DNA of 64,000 nucleotides from positions 1 to 64,000 of the forward strand of contig CAZYLK010000002.1 in the NCBI GenBank assembly GCA_964648365.1. Reading direction: 5' to 3'. Both the position numbers and the translations under genes were made by a program. Below, in pieces: positions 52,572-61,945 of the stretch (its first letter is position 1; each line of letters begins with the position of its first letter). The notes beneath the pieces are model-generated. The model saw only the letters and a program-made list of their open reading frames with translations. It was not told the origin of the DNA and did not search any database. The DNA is from SURF-32 sp964648365. GTDB taxonomy: Bacteria; Planctomycetota; Phycisphaerae; UBA1845.

Positions 52572-54829
52572 TGGGTTCGCTGCGCACGCTCCATCTCGAA
52601 CCGCTCATTCCCACCTCCCTGTGGGTTGCGCTGGCCGTCGCGGCGGGCGTCATGCTCTGCTGGTACGGGTTGCGGCGGCCCGGGCTTATGACCCGGTCGC
52701 GCTGGGCCGCCATCGTAGCGCTCATGGCAGCGGGCGTGGCCGCGGTGCTGGCGGTTCTGCTGAACCCGGTATGGGTCGAGGCGCTTCCCCCCCCCGAGGG
52801 CAAGCCGCTCCTGACGGTTCTCGTGGACAAGTCGGCCAGCATGGCCGCGCCGACGGCCGAGGGTGACGGGACACGATTCGCCGCGGCCTGCGAGATCGCG
52901 ACCGACATCGCGGGTTCCGCCGGGCAGCGCTTTGAAATGCGCGTCCAGACCTTCGACGACGGCATGGCGCCGACGCCGGTGGATTCCTGGGACGGGATGG
53001 AACCCGACGGCGAGCGAACCGACCTGGCGTCCGCGATCTGGTCGAGCGTGTCGCTGGACCGGCCGGCGGGACAGGCCGTAGTGCTCGTCAGTGACGGGAT
53101 CGACAACGCCGAGGGCGGCGCGGCGCGTCTGCACGAGGCCGTCACGCTGGCGAAGGCAATGTCGACGCCGATCTACACGCACACGCTCGGCGGCGACGCG
53201 GACGTGCGCGATGCGTCGGTGGCGCTCCCGTCGCCGCAGGAACTGACGTTCGTGAACGAGACGCTGCACGTTTCCGCGTGGGTCAGTCAACGCGGCATGG
53301 CCGGTCGCCGGGCAGCGGTGCGGCTTCTGGAACAAGGGCAGGCGGTCGCATCCGAGTCCATCGTCCTCGCAGACCGACCGAACGAGGTGCGGTTCCCGAT
53401 CAAGCGGACCGAGCCGGGGCTATATCGCTACGAAGTCAGCGTCGATCCGTTTCCCGAGGAAGTGACACGCCTGAACAACGCGCACCCCTTCGTGCTCCGC
53501 GTGGTGGATGAGCCTATCCGCATCCTGCTGCTGGAAGGCAAGCCCTACTGGGATCTGAAGTTTCTGCTGCGCACGCTGGCGTCGGACCCGGCCGTGGAAC
53601 TCGAGAGCATCGTGCAACTGACGGAGGAGCGCATGATGCGGCGCACGCTTTCCCGCGCGACCGATGGCGACGGCGACCAGCGTAAGGAAGCGTGGTCCGT
53701 CGTCCGTCGTGACGCCGGACTGCTGGAGCGCATGGACAGGATTCGCGACTATCAGATCATCATGCTGGGCCGGGAATCTGACGGGTTTCTGACGGACGAC
53801 GCGATGATGAACCTGCGCGACTGGGTGGCGCAGGAAGGTGGATCGCTGGTCTGCTATCGCGGCGCTCCTGTATCGCGCGTGCGGGAGGAACTGGGGCGGA
53901 TGCTGCCGGTGCGCTGGACGGAAGGCGCCGAGACGCGCTTCCGCATGTCGCTGACGGACCGGGGTCAGGATCTGGGCTGGCTCGCGTCACCGGACGGCTC
54001 CGGGGGGGGGCAGGTATTCTCGCAACTGCCGTCGCTCGCGACGACGTCGGAGACGGGTACACCGCGCCCGCTGGCGGTCGTGCTGGCAATCTCGGCGGCG
54101 ACGGCTGCAGCCGGCGGGACGCCGGTGGTCAGCTTTCAGAGCTACGGCTCGGGACGGGTGGTTGCCATCGAGGGCGCGGGCATGTGGCGATGGGCGTTCC
54201 TGCCGCCCGACTATCAATCGCTTGACGAAGTCTATCCGCGGCTGTGGCACAGCCTGCTGCGCTGGCTGGTGTCCGGCGTGGGCTTGATGCCGGGGCAGCC
54301 GGCGGCGCTGCGACCCGACAAGGCTGCGTTCGACACGCAGGAGAACGTCAGTGCCACGCTCCTGCTGCGTGAGGATGAACCCGGCGGCGTCATACCGGGC
54401 GTCGAGCTGGAGTCCAACGGTCAGGCGCCTGTCACGTTCGCGCCCGTTCCGATGGGCGATGAACCGGGCGGATTCCGCGTCATCTTCGGCCGCCTGCCCG
54501 AAGGCCATTATCGAGCCCGCGTGGCCGGCATGAGTGACGAGCAGATCGGCGCGTCGGCCGTCTTCGACGTGCGCGGGTACATCGACGAACAGTTGGACCT
54601 CAAGGCCCGACCTGCGCTGATGGCGCGAATCGCGCACGACAGCGGCGGCGACGTGCTGACGGGCAAGCAGACCACTGAGATCACCGCGCGCTTCGACGAG
54701 CACCAGAACCGGAGCCGCCCCCAACACGTCAGTCGCAGCCTGGCGTGGGATCGATGGTGGCTCATGCTCAGCGTGTTTGCGGTGTGGACAATTTCGTGGG
54801 TCGTACGGCGGACGGGAGGCTTGACGTGA
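52571..54829 (+). CDS. VWA-domain membrane protein (glutamine amidotransferase-like)
   Basis: The 752-residue protein has two N-terminal helices (about 16-34 and 46-66) and a VWA metal site DKSAS (Asp86, Ser88, Ser90) in TVLVDKSASMAA. The middle RILLLEGKPYWDLKFLLRTL is followed by a DJ-1/GATase-like part (IIMLGRESDGFLTDDAMMNL). One C-terminal helix near 730-745 completes the anchor. This architecture recurs in planctomycete MoxR operons. It starts one base inside the previous stop, and the next gene overlaps its stop (GTGA). Confidence 0.85.
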   Translation: MGSLRTLHLEPLIPTSLWVALAVAAGVMLCWYGLRRPGLMTRSRWAAIVALMAAGVAAVLAVLLNPVWVEALPPPEGKPLLTVLVDKSASMAAPTAEGDGTRFAAACEIATDIAGSAGQRFEMRVQTFDDGMAPTPVDSWDGMEPDGERTDLASAIWSSVSLDRPAGQAVVLVSDGIDNAEGGAARLHEAVTLAKAMSTPIYTHTLGGDADVRDASVALPSPQELTFVNETLHVSAWVSQRGMAGRRAAVRLLEQGQAVASESIVLADRPNEVRFPIKRTEPGLYRYEVSVDPFPEEVTRLNNAHPFVLRVVDEPIRILLLEGKPYWDLKFLLRTLASDPAVELESIVQLTEERMMRRTLSRATDGDGDQRKEAWSVVRRDAGLLERMDRIRDYQIIMLGRESDGFLTDDAMMNLRDWVAQEGGSLVCYRGAPVSRVREELGRMLPVRWTEGAETRFRMSLTDRGQDLGWLASPDGSGGGQVFSQLPSLATTSETGTPRPLAVVLAISAATAAAGGTPVVSFQSYGSGRVVAIEGAGMWRWAFLPPDYQSLDEVYPRLWHSLLRWLVSGVGLMPGQPAALRPDKAAFDTQENVSATLLLREDEPGGVIPGVELESNGQAPVTFAPVPMGDEPGGFRVIFGRLPEGHYRARVAGMSDEQIGASAVFDVRGYIDEQLDLKARPALMARIAHDSGGDVLTGKQTTEITARFDEHQNRSRPQHVSRSLAWDRWWLMLSVFAVWTISWVVRRTGGLT

Positions 54830-57615
54830 GCATGGCGCCGACCACCAACAAACAACGCCCCGCGGACCTGGACGGCATCACCAGCGCGATGGCCGCCCGC
54901 CTCACGATGGTCACGCTGCTGGGCGGACTTGCCAGCGGCGCGGGGCTGATGCTGATCGTGTTCCTGACGGCCGTGTGGCTGGACCTGATGGTTGATCTTG
55001 CCGAGTGGCTGCGCGTCGCGGCCGTCATTGTCAGCATCCTGGCATTACCCACGGTGCTCATCGTCGTCGCGGCCAGGTTGAGCCGCGGGCGGCGCCCGTT
55101 GGCCATTGCGCGACGGTTGGATGCGGCGGGCGGCGCGGCCGGGATCATCCTCAGTGGGGCGGACCTGCACTATGACACCGTCGTGGTCGGCGACGTTTCG
55201 CGGAGCCTGGCGCGCATGGCAGTCGCGGCATCGGCACAACGAGCGGCCGAAGTCCCCGCCGGCGTCGCCGTTCCGATGCGCCCGGCCGTCCTGCCGGTCA
55301 CCGCACTCCTCGGCCTCGGAATCGGGATAGCGCTCGCCGCGTCCATCCTGCCGCGTCTGGCGAGCACGGAGTGGCTGCGCTTTGTCGATCCGTACGGCGA
55401 CCATCCGCCCTACTCGAGTCTCGTATTTGATGTGTCGCCGCAGGATACCTCGGTCGTGTACGGCGACTCGCTCGACATCGTGGTCGAGCCGAGCGGCGCA
55501 CCCGTGGAGCACCTGGACCTGGTGCTCGAGTCGAACGCGGGCGCCGACGTCGAGTCGCTGCCGATGTTCCCCCGTGCCGACGGCGCCTGGACCACGACGA
55601 TCGTGAACGTGGTGAGGCCGACACGCTACTTCGTTCGCACGGGCGGGGCACGCAGCCACAAGTACGATATTGAACTGATCACCGTCCCGCTGATCGAGCA
55701 GGTGCGCTGTCGCGTGACCCCACCGTCTTATACGCGGCTGAGACCCTTCGAAAGCGAAGTCCCGGCCGGCGGCATCATCGGGCTCGCCGGCACTCGGGTC
55801 GACCTCTTCGCCCGCAGCAATCGGCCGCTGTCCGGCGGGGAGCTTCACCTCCGCGCCGGCGCCGGCGTGGAATCGCAGAAGCTGACACCGACCGATGAGC
55901 CCGACCTGGTCACCGGCAGCTTCGACATCTCAACGGATGCAAGTTTGGAACTCCTCGTGACTGACCGGGAAGGTCAACGTTCCCGAGATGTTTTCAAGAC
56001 GCGCGTGCAGATGACGATCGATCAGCGACCGTTCATTCGCATCGTCGAGCCACCCGAAACGTCGTTCGCCACGCCGGACACGCTCGTTCCGGTCGCGGTG
56101 TCCGCCGAGGACGACTACGGCGTGAGTCGGATCGAACTGTATCGCAGCCTCAACGGCTCGCGCGGCCTGCCGCTGCAGATGGAGACGCCGTCGCCCCCCA
56201 CCGCTCGATGCACCCCCATGACGGCGTTGCCGCTGGCTCGATATGGCCTGTCGCCGGGCGACGTGATCAAGCTCTACGCCCGCGTGGAAGACAACGACCC
56301 TGCCGGCGCGAAAGGCTCCGAGAGCGCGATCGTCAGCATCAACATCATCTCCGTCGAGGACTATCAGCGCTTGATGCTGACCCGGCAGGGCATGGACGTG
56401 CTTCAATCGAAGTACGCCGAGGCTCGTCGTCGGGTCGAAGCACTGGCCGAAGAACTCGACAAACTCCTGCAGCAGGCGGAAATCGCCACGGAGGAGGAGT
56501 TGACGCAGCTTCAGCAGCGCATCGCCGAACTCGCGGAGAAAATGCGGGAGGAAGCGCAAGCGATTCGCGACAGCGCCGACGTTCCCCTGCCCTTCGACCT
56601 TGACCGGGCACTCAACGATCAGCTCAGCAAGCTGGCCGAGGCCGTCAGCGCCGGAGCGGCAGACCTCGCGCCGGCAGCATCCAACCCAGCCGCCGGCAAG
56701 GACGACATGCGCAAGGCCATGCAGGCTGCACGAGATCGGCTGGCAGAGAGCCGGCAGCAATTCCAGGAAGGCGCCACCGAGCCGCTTGAACTGCTGGCGA
56801 AGATGTACCCGCTCATGGAAGACCAGGCCCGCTTCGTCGAGATCTACCAGCGGCAGGCCAGTCTGGCTGAGCGCCTCGCGGATCTGAATGGACGTGATGG
56901 CGAGGACGATCCCGCGTTGAAACGTCGCATGCGCGATCTCGAGGACGAACAGACACAGGTCCGCCGTGAGCTCGACCTGCTGTTGACGGACATCGTGAAC
57001 CACGCCAAGGCGCTGCCCGACGACGAACGCACGCTGGCGCTGAAACAGACCGCACTCGAATTCGCCCAGGCCGTCCGGGCCAGCGAGGCCGATCCTCAGA
57101 TGGGGCGTGCCATCGACGGGCTGGCCGAGTTCCTGGGAACAAGCGCGGCGGACGGAGCGGCAGATGCCGCCGAAACACTGGCCCGATTCCTGTCTCGCTG
57201 CCAGATGGGTAACGAGGCGAACCAGTGCATCCCGAAGTTTCAGCCGAAGCTTGCCGGCAGCATCCAAGCCACCGCGGAGCAGTTGCTGGCCGCGGCCGGG
57301 ATGCAGCAGGGGAACGGCGGGATCGGCGCAGGAGGCGGGTACAGCGCCCGTCGTTCGACGCTTCAGAACGTCGGTCTCTACGGCAACCTGCCGACGCTCG
57401 CCGGAGCCACCGGCAGCGGCCATCGCCGCGACGGGCTGACGGGCGTGATGGGCGGGCAGGACGGCGGACCCGGGCACACTCCGAACGTCACGGTCATTGA
57501 GGCGCTTCGCGAACTGAGCGCGACGGGATCCAGCGACGTGGCCGTGCCCGAGGCCTATCGGCGCCGAGTCGGTGAGTACTTCCGCAGAATAGCGGACGAA
57601 CTGGGAGACGAGTGA
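54826..57615 (+). CDS. DUF4175-like membrane protein with long coiled coil
   Basis: From the GTG at 54826 (ATG alternative at 54832) the product is 929 residues. Two helices come first (LTMVTLLGGLASGAGLMLIV; AAVIVSILALPTVLIVVAAR), then ARRLDAAGGAAGIILSGADL, a further helix, and Ig-like beta domains in the centre. A strong coiled coil follows (for example AEIATEEELTQLQQRIAELA), then a Gly-rich tail. The N-terminus resembles the gene at 1467-3356. It is probably a periplasmic scaffold of the MoxR/VWA complex. The GTG overlaps the previous TGA. Confidence 0.82.
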   Translation: MSMAPTTNKQRPADLDGITSAMAARLTMVTLLGGLASGAGLMLIVFLTAVWLDLMVDLAEWLRVAAVIVSILALPTVLIVVAARLSRGRRPLAIARRLDAAGGAAGIILSGADLHYDTVVVGDVSRSLARMAVAASAQRAAEVPAGVAVPMRPAVLPVTALLGLGIGIALAASILPRLASTEWLRFVDPYGDHPPYSSLVFDVSPQDTSVVYGDSLDIVVEPSGAPVEHLDLVLESNAGADVESLPMFPRADGAWTTTIVNVVRPTRYFVRTGGARSHKYDIELITVPLIEQVRCRVTPPSYTRLRPFESEVPAGGIIGLAGTRVDLFARSNRPLSGGELHLRAGAGVESQKLTPTDEPDLVTGSFDISTDASLELLVTDREGQRSRDVFKTRVQMTIDQRPFIRIVEPPETSFATPDTLVPVAVSAEDDYGVSRIELYRSLNGSRGLPLQMETPSPPTARCTPMTALPLARYGLSPGDVIKLYARVEDNDPAGAKGSESAIVSINIISVEDYQRLMLTRQGMDVLQSKYAEARRRVEALAEELDKLLQQAEIATEEELTQLQQRIAELAEKMREEAQAIRDSADVPLPFDLDRALNDQLSKLAEAVSAGAADLAPAASNPAAGKDDMRKAMQAARDRLAESRQQFQEGATEPLELLAKMYPLMEDQARFVEIYQRQASLAERLADLNGRDGEDDPALKRRMRDLEDEQTQVRRELDLLLTDIVNHAKALPDDERTLALKQTALEFAQAVRASEADPQMGRAIDGLAEFLGTSAADGAADAAETLARFLSRCQMGNEANQCIPKFQPKLAGSIQATAEQLLAAAGMQQGNGGIGAGGGYSARRSTLQNVGLYGNLPTLAGATGSGHRRDGLTGVMGGQDGGPGHTPNVTVIEALRELSATGSSDVAVPEAYRRRVGEYFRRIADELGDE

Positions 57616-58478
57616 TGGTCAGCAGTAGACCCCAACGGTGCGAACGCTTGGGAATGTCGAATGGCGAATGTCGAATGTCGAATGCAGAGTCCGCGACGCT
57701 CGCCTCGATCGCATGCGGTGTGCAACCTAGGCGCAGACGCATGGTCGCGATGGCCACCCTCGTGCTCGCCGTCCACGTGGCCGGGGGCGGCGGTAACGCC
57801 GGAGCGACCGACGGCTCGACGTCCGGCGCTTCCGACAACAAGCCGCTCGACGTCGGTTTGATGGTTCCGGAGCCACAGGACGTGGGCGGCGAACCGGACG
57901 GCATCGTTCAGGTCGCGAACCTGATCTACGCCGGCACCAAGAGCAGCCAGTGCTTTTCAGATCACTTTCTCTCTCGGGCGGAAAGCGAGTCATCGATCTC
58001 GACCAGCCGGCGATTTCACGCCGTCAAGCTGTCGTCGCCGGAACTGTTCGAGTTCCCGATGGTCATCATGACCGGAGAGGGCACGTTCCGCCTGCTGGAA
58101 TCGGAGCGGGCGAACCTGCGCCGATACGTCGAGCGCGGCGGGTTCCTGCTGGCGTCGGCCGGCTGCTCGTCGGCGGAGTGGGACCGGTCGTTCCGTTCCG
58201 AGATGGCGACCATCTTCGACGGCGCCGTGCTCGCTGAGATCGACCTCTCGCACCCGATCTTCGACACCGTCTACCAGATCAGCCAGTTGGAGGCGAAGCA
58301 CGGCGAGCCGAAACCGCTGGAGGGAATCTCGCTTACGGGCAGGCTCGGCGTGCTCTACTCGCAGGACGGTCTCAACGATACGTCGCACGCTCAGGGCTGC
58401 TGCTGCTGCGGCGGCAACGAACTCACGAACGCGGAAGAGATTAACGTGAACGTCCTCGCGTATGCCCTGATCTACTGA
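57615..58478 (+). CDS. DUF4159 family protein
   Basis: The product from the ATG at 57615 is 287 residues. A DUF4159 core runs from about residue 85: VQVANLIYAGTKSSQC, FEFPMVIMTGEGTFRL and LRRYVERGGFLLASAGCSS, with a late AQGCCCCGGNEL cluster. A better signal peptide starts at the ATG at 57741 (MVAMATLVLAVHVAG). The sequence between contains five 7-bp repeats and has little protein character, so 57741 may be the original start. DUF4159 often accompanies MoxR/VWA genes and its function is unknown. Confidence 0.85.
   Translation: MVSSRPQRCERLGMSNGECRMSNAESATLASIACGVQPRRRRMVAMATLVLAVHVAGGGGNAGATDGSTSGASDNKPLDVGLMVPEPQDVGGEPDGIVQVANLIYAGTKSSQCFSDHFLSRAESESSISTSRRFHAVKLSSPELFEFPMVIMTGEGTFRLLESERANLRRYVERGGFLLASAGCSSAEWDRSFRSEMATIFDGAVLAEIDLSHPIFDTVYQISQLEAKHGEPKPLEGISLTGRLGVLYSQDGLNDTSHAQGCCCCGGNELTNAEEINVNVLAYALIY
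57652..57686 (+). repeat. Five tandem 7-bp repeats (GAATGTC-type)
   Basis: Units GAATGTC, GAATGGC, GAATGTC, GAATGTC and GAATGCA follow without gaps. Seven is not a multiple of three, so gain or loss of a unit would shift the frame from the upstream start while leaving the start at 57741 usable. Confidence 0.85.
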
Positions 58479-58539
58479 ACTGCAAGGACTCAGCACGACA
58501 AGCGTGGTGCAGCGCCGCGGATCGAATACGGAGCGGGCC

Positions 58540-61500
58540 ATGACACCGGAAATGAACATCATGAGCGAAGCGATGGCGAGCGACGCACGCCGGCGCCCAA
58601 GGGCGGGGTTCCGGCGGTCGCGGGCGTGGCTGCTGCTCAGCGTCTGCCTGGCGGCCGGTTCCGTCCATGGACAGGAAACTGACGCGACCGCCGATGGCGA
58701 CAAGGACGCGAAACCAGCCGTCAAGTGGTTCGACAGCCTCGCATCCGGGTATGCGGACGCCGCCCAGCGCGGGACGCTCCTGTTCGCCCGGGCAGGTGCC
58801 GAGTGGTGCGGGCCGTGCCGCATGTTGGATCGCGAGATCGCCAAGGCCGCTGCTCAGGTAGAACTGGCCGGGTGGACGTGTGTCTACATCGACGTCGACA
58901 AGTCGCGCGACGATGCCCGCACGATGGCCGCCGGCACGATTCCGGCGCTGCGCGTGTACACGCCCAGCGGGCAGCTCGTCGCGTCCACCGAAGGAGGCAT
59001 GTCCGCGGCCGTCCTCGTGGAGTGGCTCAAAAGCGCCCGCGGCAGCGTCAACACCGACGAACTCCAGGCGCTGACCGTCGAAGGCAAACCAAGCGTCACG
59101 GACGCGGTGCGGCTTGCGCGGCAGATCGCCAATCGCGAGCCCGCCATTCGAGAAGCCGCCATCCGGCGCCTCGCCCCCTACCCCAGCGTGGCCGCGATCG
59201 TGGCCGTCAACGCCATGAAGGATGGCAACCTCGCGACGCGGCTGTCCGTGCTGGAGCTGCTGTCGCAGTGGGGTGCTCCGGTCGACGGGCTGGATCCCTG
59301 GCAACCGGACACGATCAACGATGATCGCCTCGCCAGCCTGATCACCTGGGCGCGCGAGCCGCACGCCGATGCCGACGGTACACGCGACGCGCCGGACATC
59401 GAGGCGGCGCGCGAGGACATCACGCGGTTGCTGCGGGCGGAAACGCAGGCGGACGTGCTGGTCGTCCGCGAGCGGCTCGTGCGCTACGGAGTGTCGCTGT
59501 TGCCCGAGATTGACGCCCGGCTGCTGACCGCAGCCGGTGACGACGCCAACCAGCGCCTGATGGCGCTGCGCTATCGGCTGCAGGCATCGGACAAGCTCGT
59601 GCTTTCCTGGCCGGGCGGGATCGACCGCCTGGCGTCGCCGGATGCGCGAACGCGCCACGCGGCCGCGGCCCAGTTGACGAAGCGCGCCACCACGGACGAC
59701 AACGCCCTGCTGCTTGACCTGCTCAAAGACCCCGACCCCAGAGTCCGCGAGATCAGCCTCAAGGCGCTGAACTCCTTCGATACGGCGCAGGCCAGGCAGA
59801 CGCTGGTGGACCTTCTCGCCGACCCTGAACCCAACGTGCGCGCGGCCGTGCTGAAACAGATGGCGGAATCGCCGCAGCGCTGGATGGTTGACGCCATGTC
59901 CAGCTACGTGGAGGCCGAGGAAGATACCGACCTCGTGGTGCATGCGGTGCGGGTGCTCAGCACCCTGGAAAAACCTGAAGCATTGACGGCATTGACGTCT
60001 CTGTTCGACCATCCCAGTTGGCGCGTGCGCGCCGAGGCCGCCGAGAGCGTCGGTGGGTTGCTCGACTCGATGTACGATCTGGACGTGGACGACAAGTCGG
60101 ACGTCTACGTTGCGCTCTTGAAACTGCTCGACGACTCGGACGGGTTCGTTGTGGCCAGGGCACTGGGCAGCCTCGAAGAGGTCGATCTCGCAGCGGCGGT
60201 GGATCCGCTGGTGAATCTCGTCGAGCGTCGCCCCGAGCTTGCGGCCGAGGCGATCGACGTGCTGGCCGGCGGCGACCGCATGAAGGCAAAGGCGATCCCC
60301 CATCTGGAGAACTTCTGCCGCCATGAGCAGCCGGCTGTCCGTGCCGCTGCCATCGCCGGCCTGTGCAGGGTCAGCTTCGACGATCCATCGGAGCGACTGG
60401 TGGCGGCGCTTGCGGACGAAGCGAAGGAAGTTCGCGTCGCCGCGGCGACCGCGCTGTTCGAGCGCCTCCAGGATGAGTTGCCGGACGCTGACGAATCAAG
60501 CGTCGTCGATTCATCGAGCCGGTCGCTCTTGAGCACGTTGCTCGGTCTGGAACGGAACACACAGGACAAAACCAGGCGTCAGAAGCCGACGCACGACGAA
60601 TGGCTGGAACGGTTCCACGCCGGGCAAGATCGTCCCGACTGGCTCAATGCGACCATCGCGCCGCTTCAGCAGATGAGGGGCTCGAACGACCCAGAAGAAC
60701 GTGCGGCCGCCGTGCCGCCTCTGGTCGCGCTGGGCGCGCCGGGCGCCGTGAACGCAGCCCGAGACCTGTTGACGTCGGCAGAAGCGTCGCCGGAGGATCT
60801 GTCGCCCATACTGCCGTGGCTGGCCTGGTCCGATCGATCGGCCATGTATGTGGCGATGACCGAGGCGGGTCGCGGCGGCCCCCCCTCGAGCGACATCATG
60901 CGGGCGATGGTGGAGGTTCGAGATCCCCGCGCCGCCGAGATTCTGTGGAAGTCACTCGCCAGCGACGAACTCGACACGGAGTCACTATCACTCGCCCTGG
61001 AGAGTCTCAACCGTCTCTATTTCGGCAGCGAGTATTTCTACGACGCGGATGAACTTTCCAGGGCAGATCGGCTGGCACTTTCAAAAGTGGCACAGCAGCA
61101 TCTGGAGAAAGGGTCGGAGTCTGAGCGTTTCGCTGCCCTGGCGCTATTGGCCAAGTCGGCGCCCGATGAACTGCCCGCCGCGGCAGCGAGGATTCGCAGT
61201 GACCCGGCGTCCAGCGACGTGCTGCGCCGCGACGCGCTCCAGTTTCTGCTCGGTTCGTCCGGCCAGAATGAAGCGCGGCAGGCCGCGATCGACGCCATAG
61301 GCGACGGCACGACCGAAGAGCGTCGCCTGGCACTCCAGTACCTGGCCGAAGGAGCCCAGGAGCTGAGTCTGTTTCGACAGCGGATCTACATCCCGCTCGG
61401 TTCGAGGATCACGTACTACTCGGGTGATTCAGTGGACCTGAGCGCACCGAAGGGGCTGGAGGCGGCGGCACTGCGTCCCCTGGTGGCCTCAGAAGACGCG

Positions 61501-61815
61501 GAAATCGCGGCCTACGCCTGCTACTTCCTGACGCTGCTGGAGCAGGAGGGCACCGGCGAACTGGATCGCCTGATCGAGCATTGGCAGCAGGCGAAGGCAT
61601 CGAAGGCACAATGGACGAAGCTCGTTTACCGCGCCATGGCCGCGCGGAACGACGACTCCCGATCAGAGATCCTCACCAAGATTTTTGAGTCATTGAAGAC
61701 AGAAGAGTGGGAAGTGCGCGAGTTTTACTGGACGATTCGAAGCATGACCGGCCCCAACGTGTTGACGCTTCGCAAGCGCATCCGTGACGAAGTGGGCATG
61801 GATGCATTGAGATAA
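58540..61815 (+). CDS. Secreted thioredoxin-HEAT repeat protein
   Basis: The ATG at 58540 follows GGAG; the product is 1091 residues. A signal peptide (AWLLLSVCLAAGSVHGQ) precedes a thioredoxin domain with WCGPC (89-93) and IDVDKSRDDARTMAAGTIPA. The rest is helical HEAT/PBS-type repeat sequence (for example DPDPRVREISLKALNSF; HPSWRVRAEAAESVG). The thioredoxin may act on disulfides of envelope partners, with the repeats as a docking scaffold. It closes the MoxR operon together with the SIMPL gene. The frame upstream to 58504 (GTG) is less likely. Confidence 0.85.
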   Translation: MTPEMNIMSEAMASDARRRPRAGFRRSRAWLLLSVCLAAGSVHGQETDATADGDKDAKPAVKWFDSLASGYADAAQRGTLLFARAGAEWCGPCRMLDREIAKAAAQVELAGWTCVYIDVDKSRDDARTMAAGTIPALRVYTPSGQLVASTEGGMSAAVLVEWLKSARGSVNTDELQALTVEGKPSVTDAVRLARQIANREPAIREAAIRRLAPYPSVAAIVAVNAMKDGNLATRLSVLELLSQWGAPVDGLDPWQPDTINDDRLASLITWAREPHADADGTRDAPDIEAAREDITRLLRAETQADVLVVRERLVRYGVSLLPEIDARLLTAAGDDANQRLMALRYRLQASDKLVLSWPGGIDRLASPDARTRHAAAAQLTKRATTDDNALLLDLLKDPDPRVREISLKALNSFDTAQARQTLVDLLADPEPNVRAAVLKQMAESPQRWMVDAMSSYVEAEEDTDLVVHAVRVLSTLEKPEALTALTSLFDHPSWRVRAEAAESVGGLLDSMYDLDVDDKSDVYVALLKLLDDSDGFVVARALGSLEEVDLAAAVDPLVNLVERRPELAAEAIDVLAGGDRMKAKAIPHLENFCRHEQPAVRAAAIAGLCRVSFDDPSERLVAALADEAKEVRVAAATALFERLQDELPDADESSVVDSSSRSLLSTLLGLERNTQDKTRRQKPTHDEWLERFHAGQDRPDWLNATIAPLQQMRGSNDPEERAAAVPPLVALGAPGAVNAARDLLTSAEASPEDLSPILPWLAWSDRSAMYVAMTEAGRGGPPSSDIMRAMVEVRDPRAAEILWKSLASDELDTESLSLALESLNRLYFGSEYFYDADELSRADRLALSKVAQQHLEKGSESERFAALALLAKSAPDELPAAAARIRSDPASSDVLRRDALQFLLGSSGQNEARQAAIDAIGDGTTEERRLALQYLAEGAQELSLFRQRIYIPLGSRITYYSGDSVDLSAPKGLEAAALRPLVASEDAEIAAYACYFLTLLEQEGTGELDRLIEHWQQAKASKAQWTKLVYRAMAARNDDSRSEILTKIFESLKTEEWEVREFYWTIRSMTGPNVLTLRKRIRDEVGMDALR

Positions 61816-61945
61816 CAGTCACCCACCGATCAACGCAAGGACACGAACTTCAACCATTCCGAGGCGCCAGGCGCCAACGAACGTCTGACGTCAGACATCG
61901 CATCGCCCGAGACGGATGATTCTGCACGATCCTGGAGATCCAACG

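Noticed and set aside
58441..60324. Minus-strand open frame of 627 codons opposite the thioredoxin-HEAT gene
   Set aside because: It is rich in His, Arg and Gln with no domain, and lies antisense to a gene with clear WCGPC and HEAT motifs. High GC makes long antisense frames common here.
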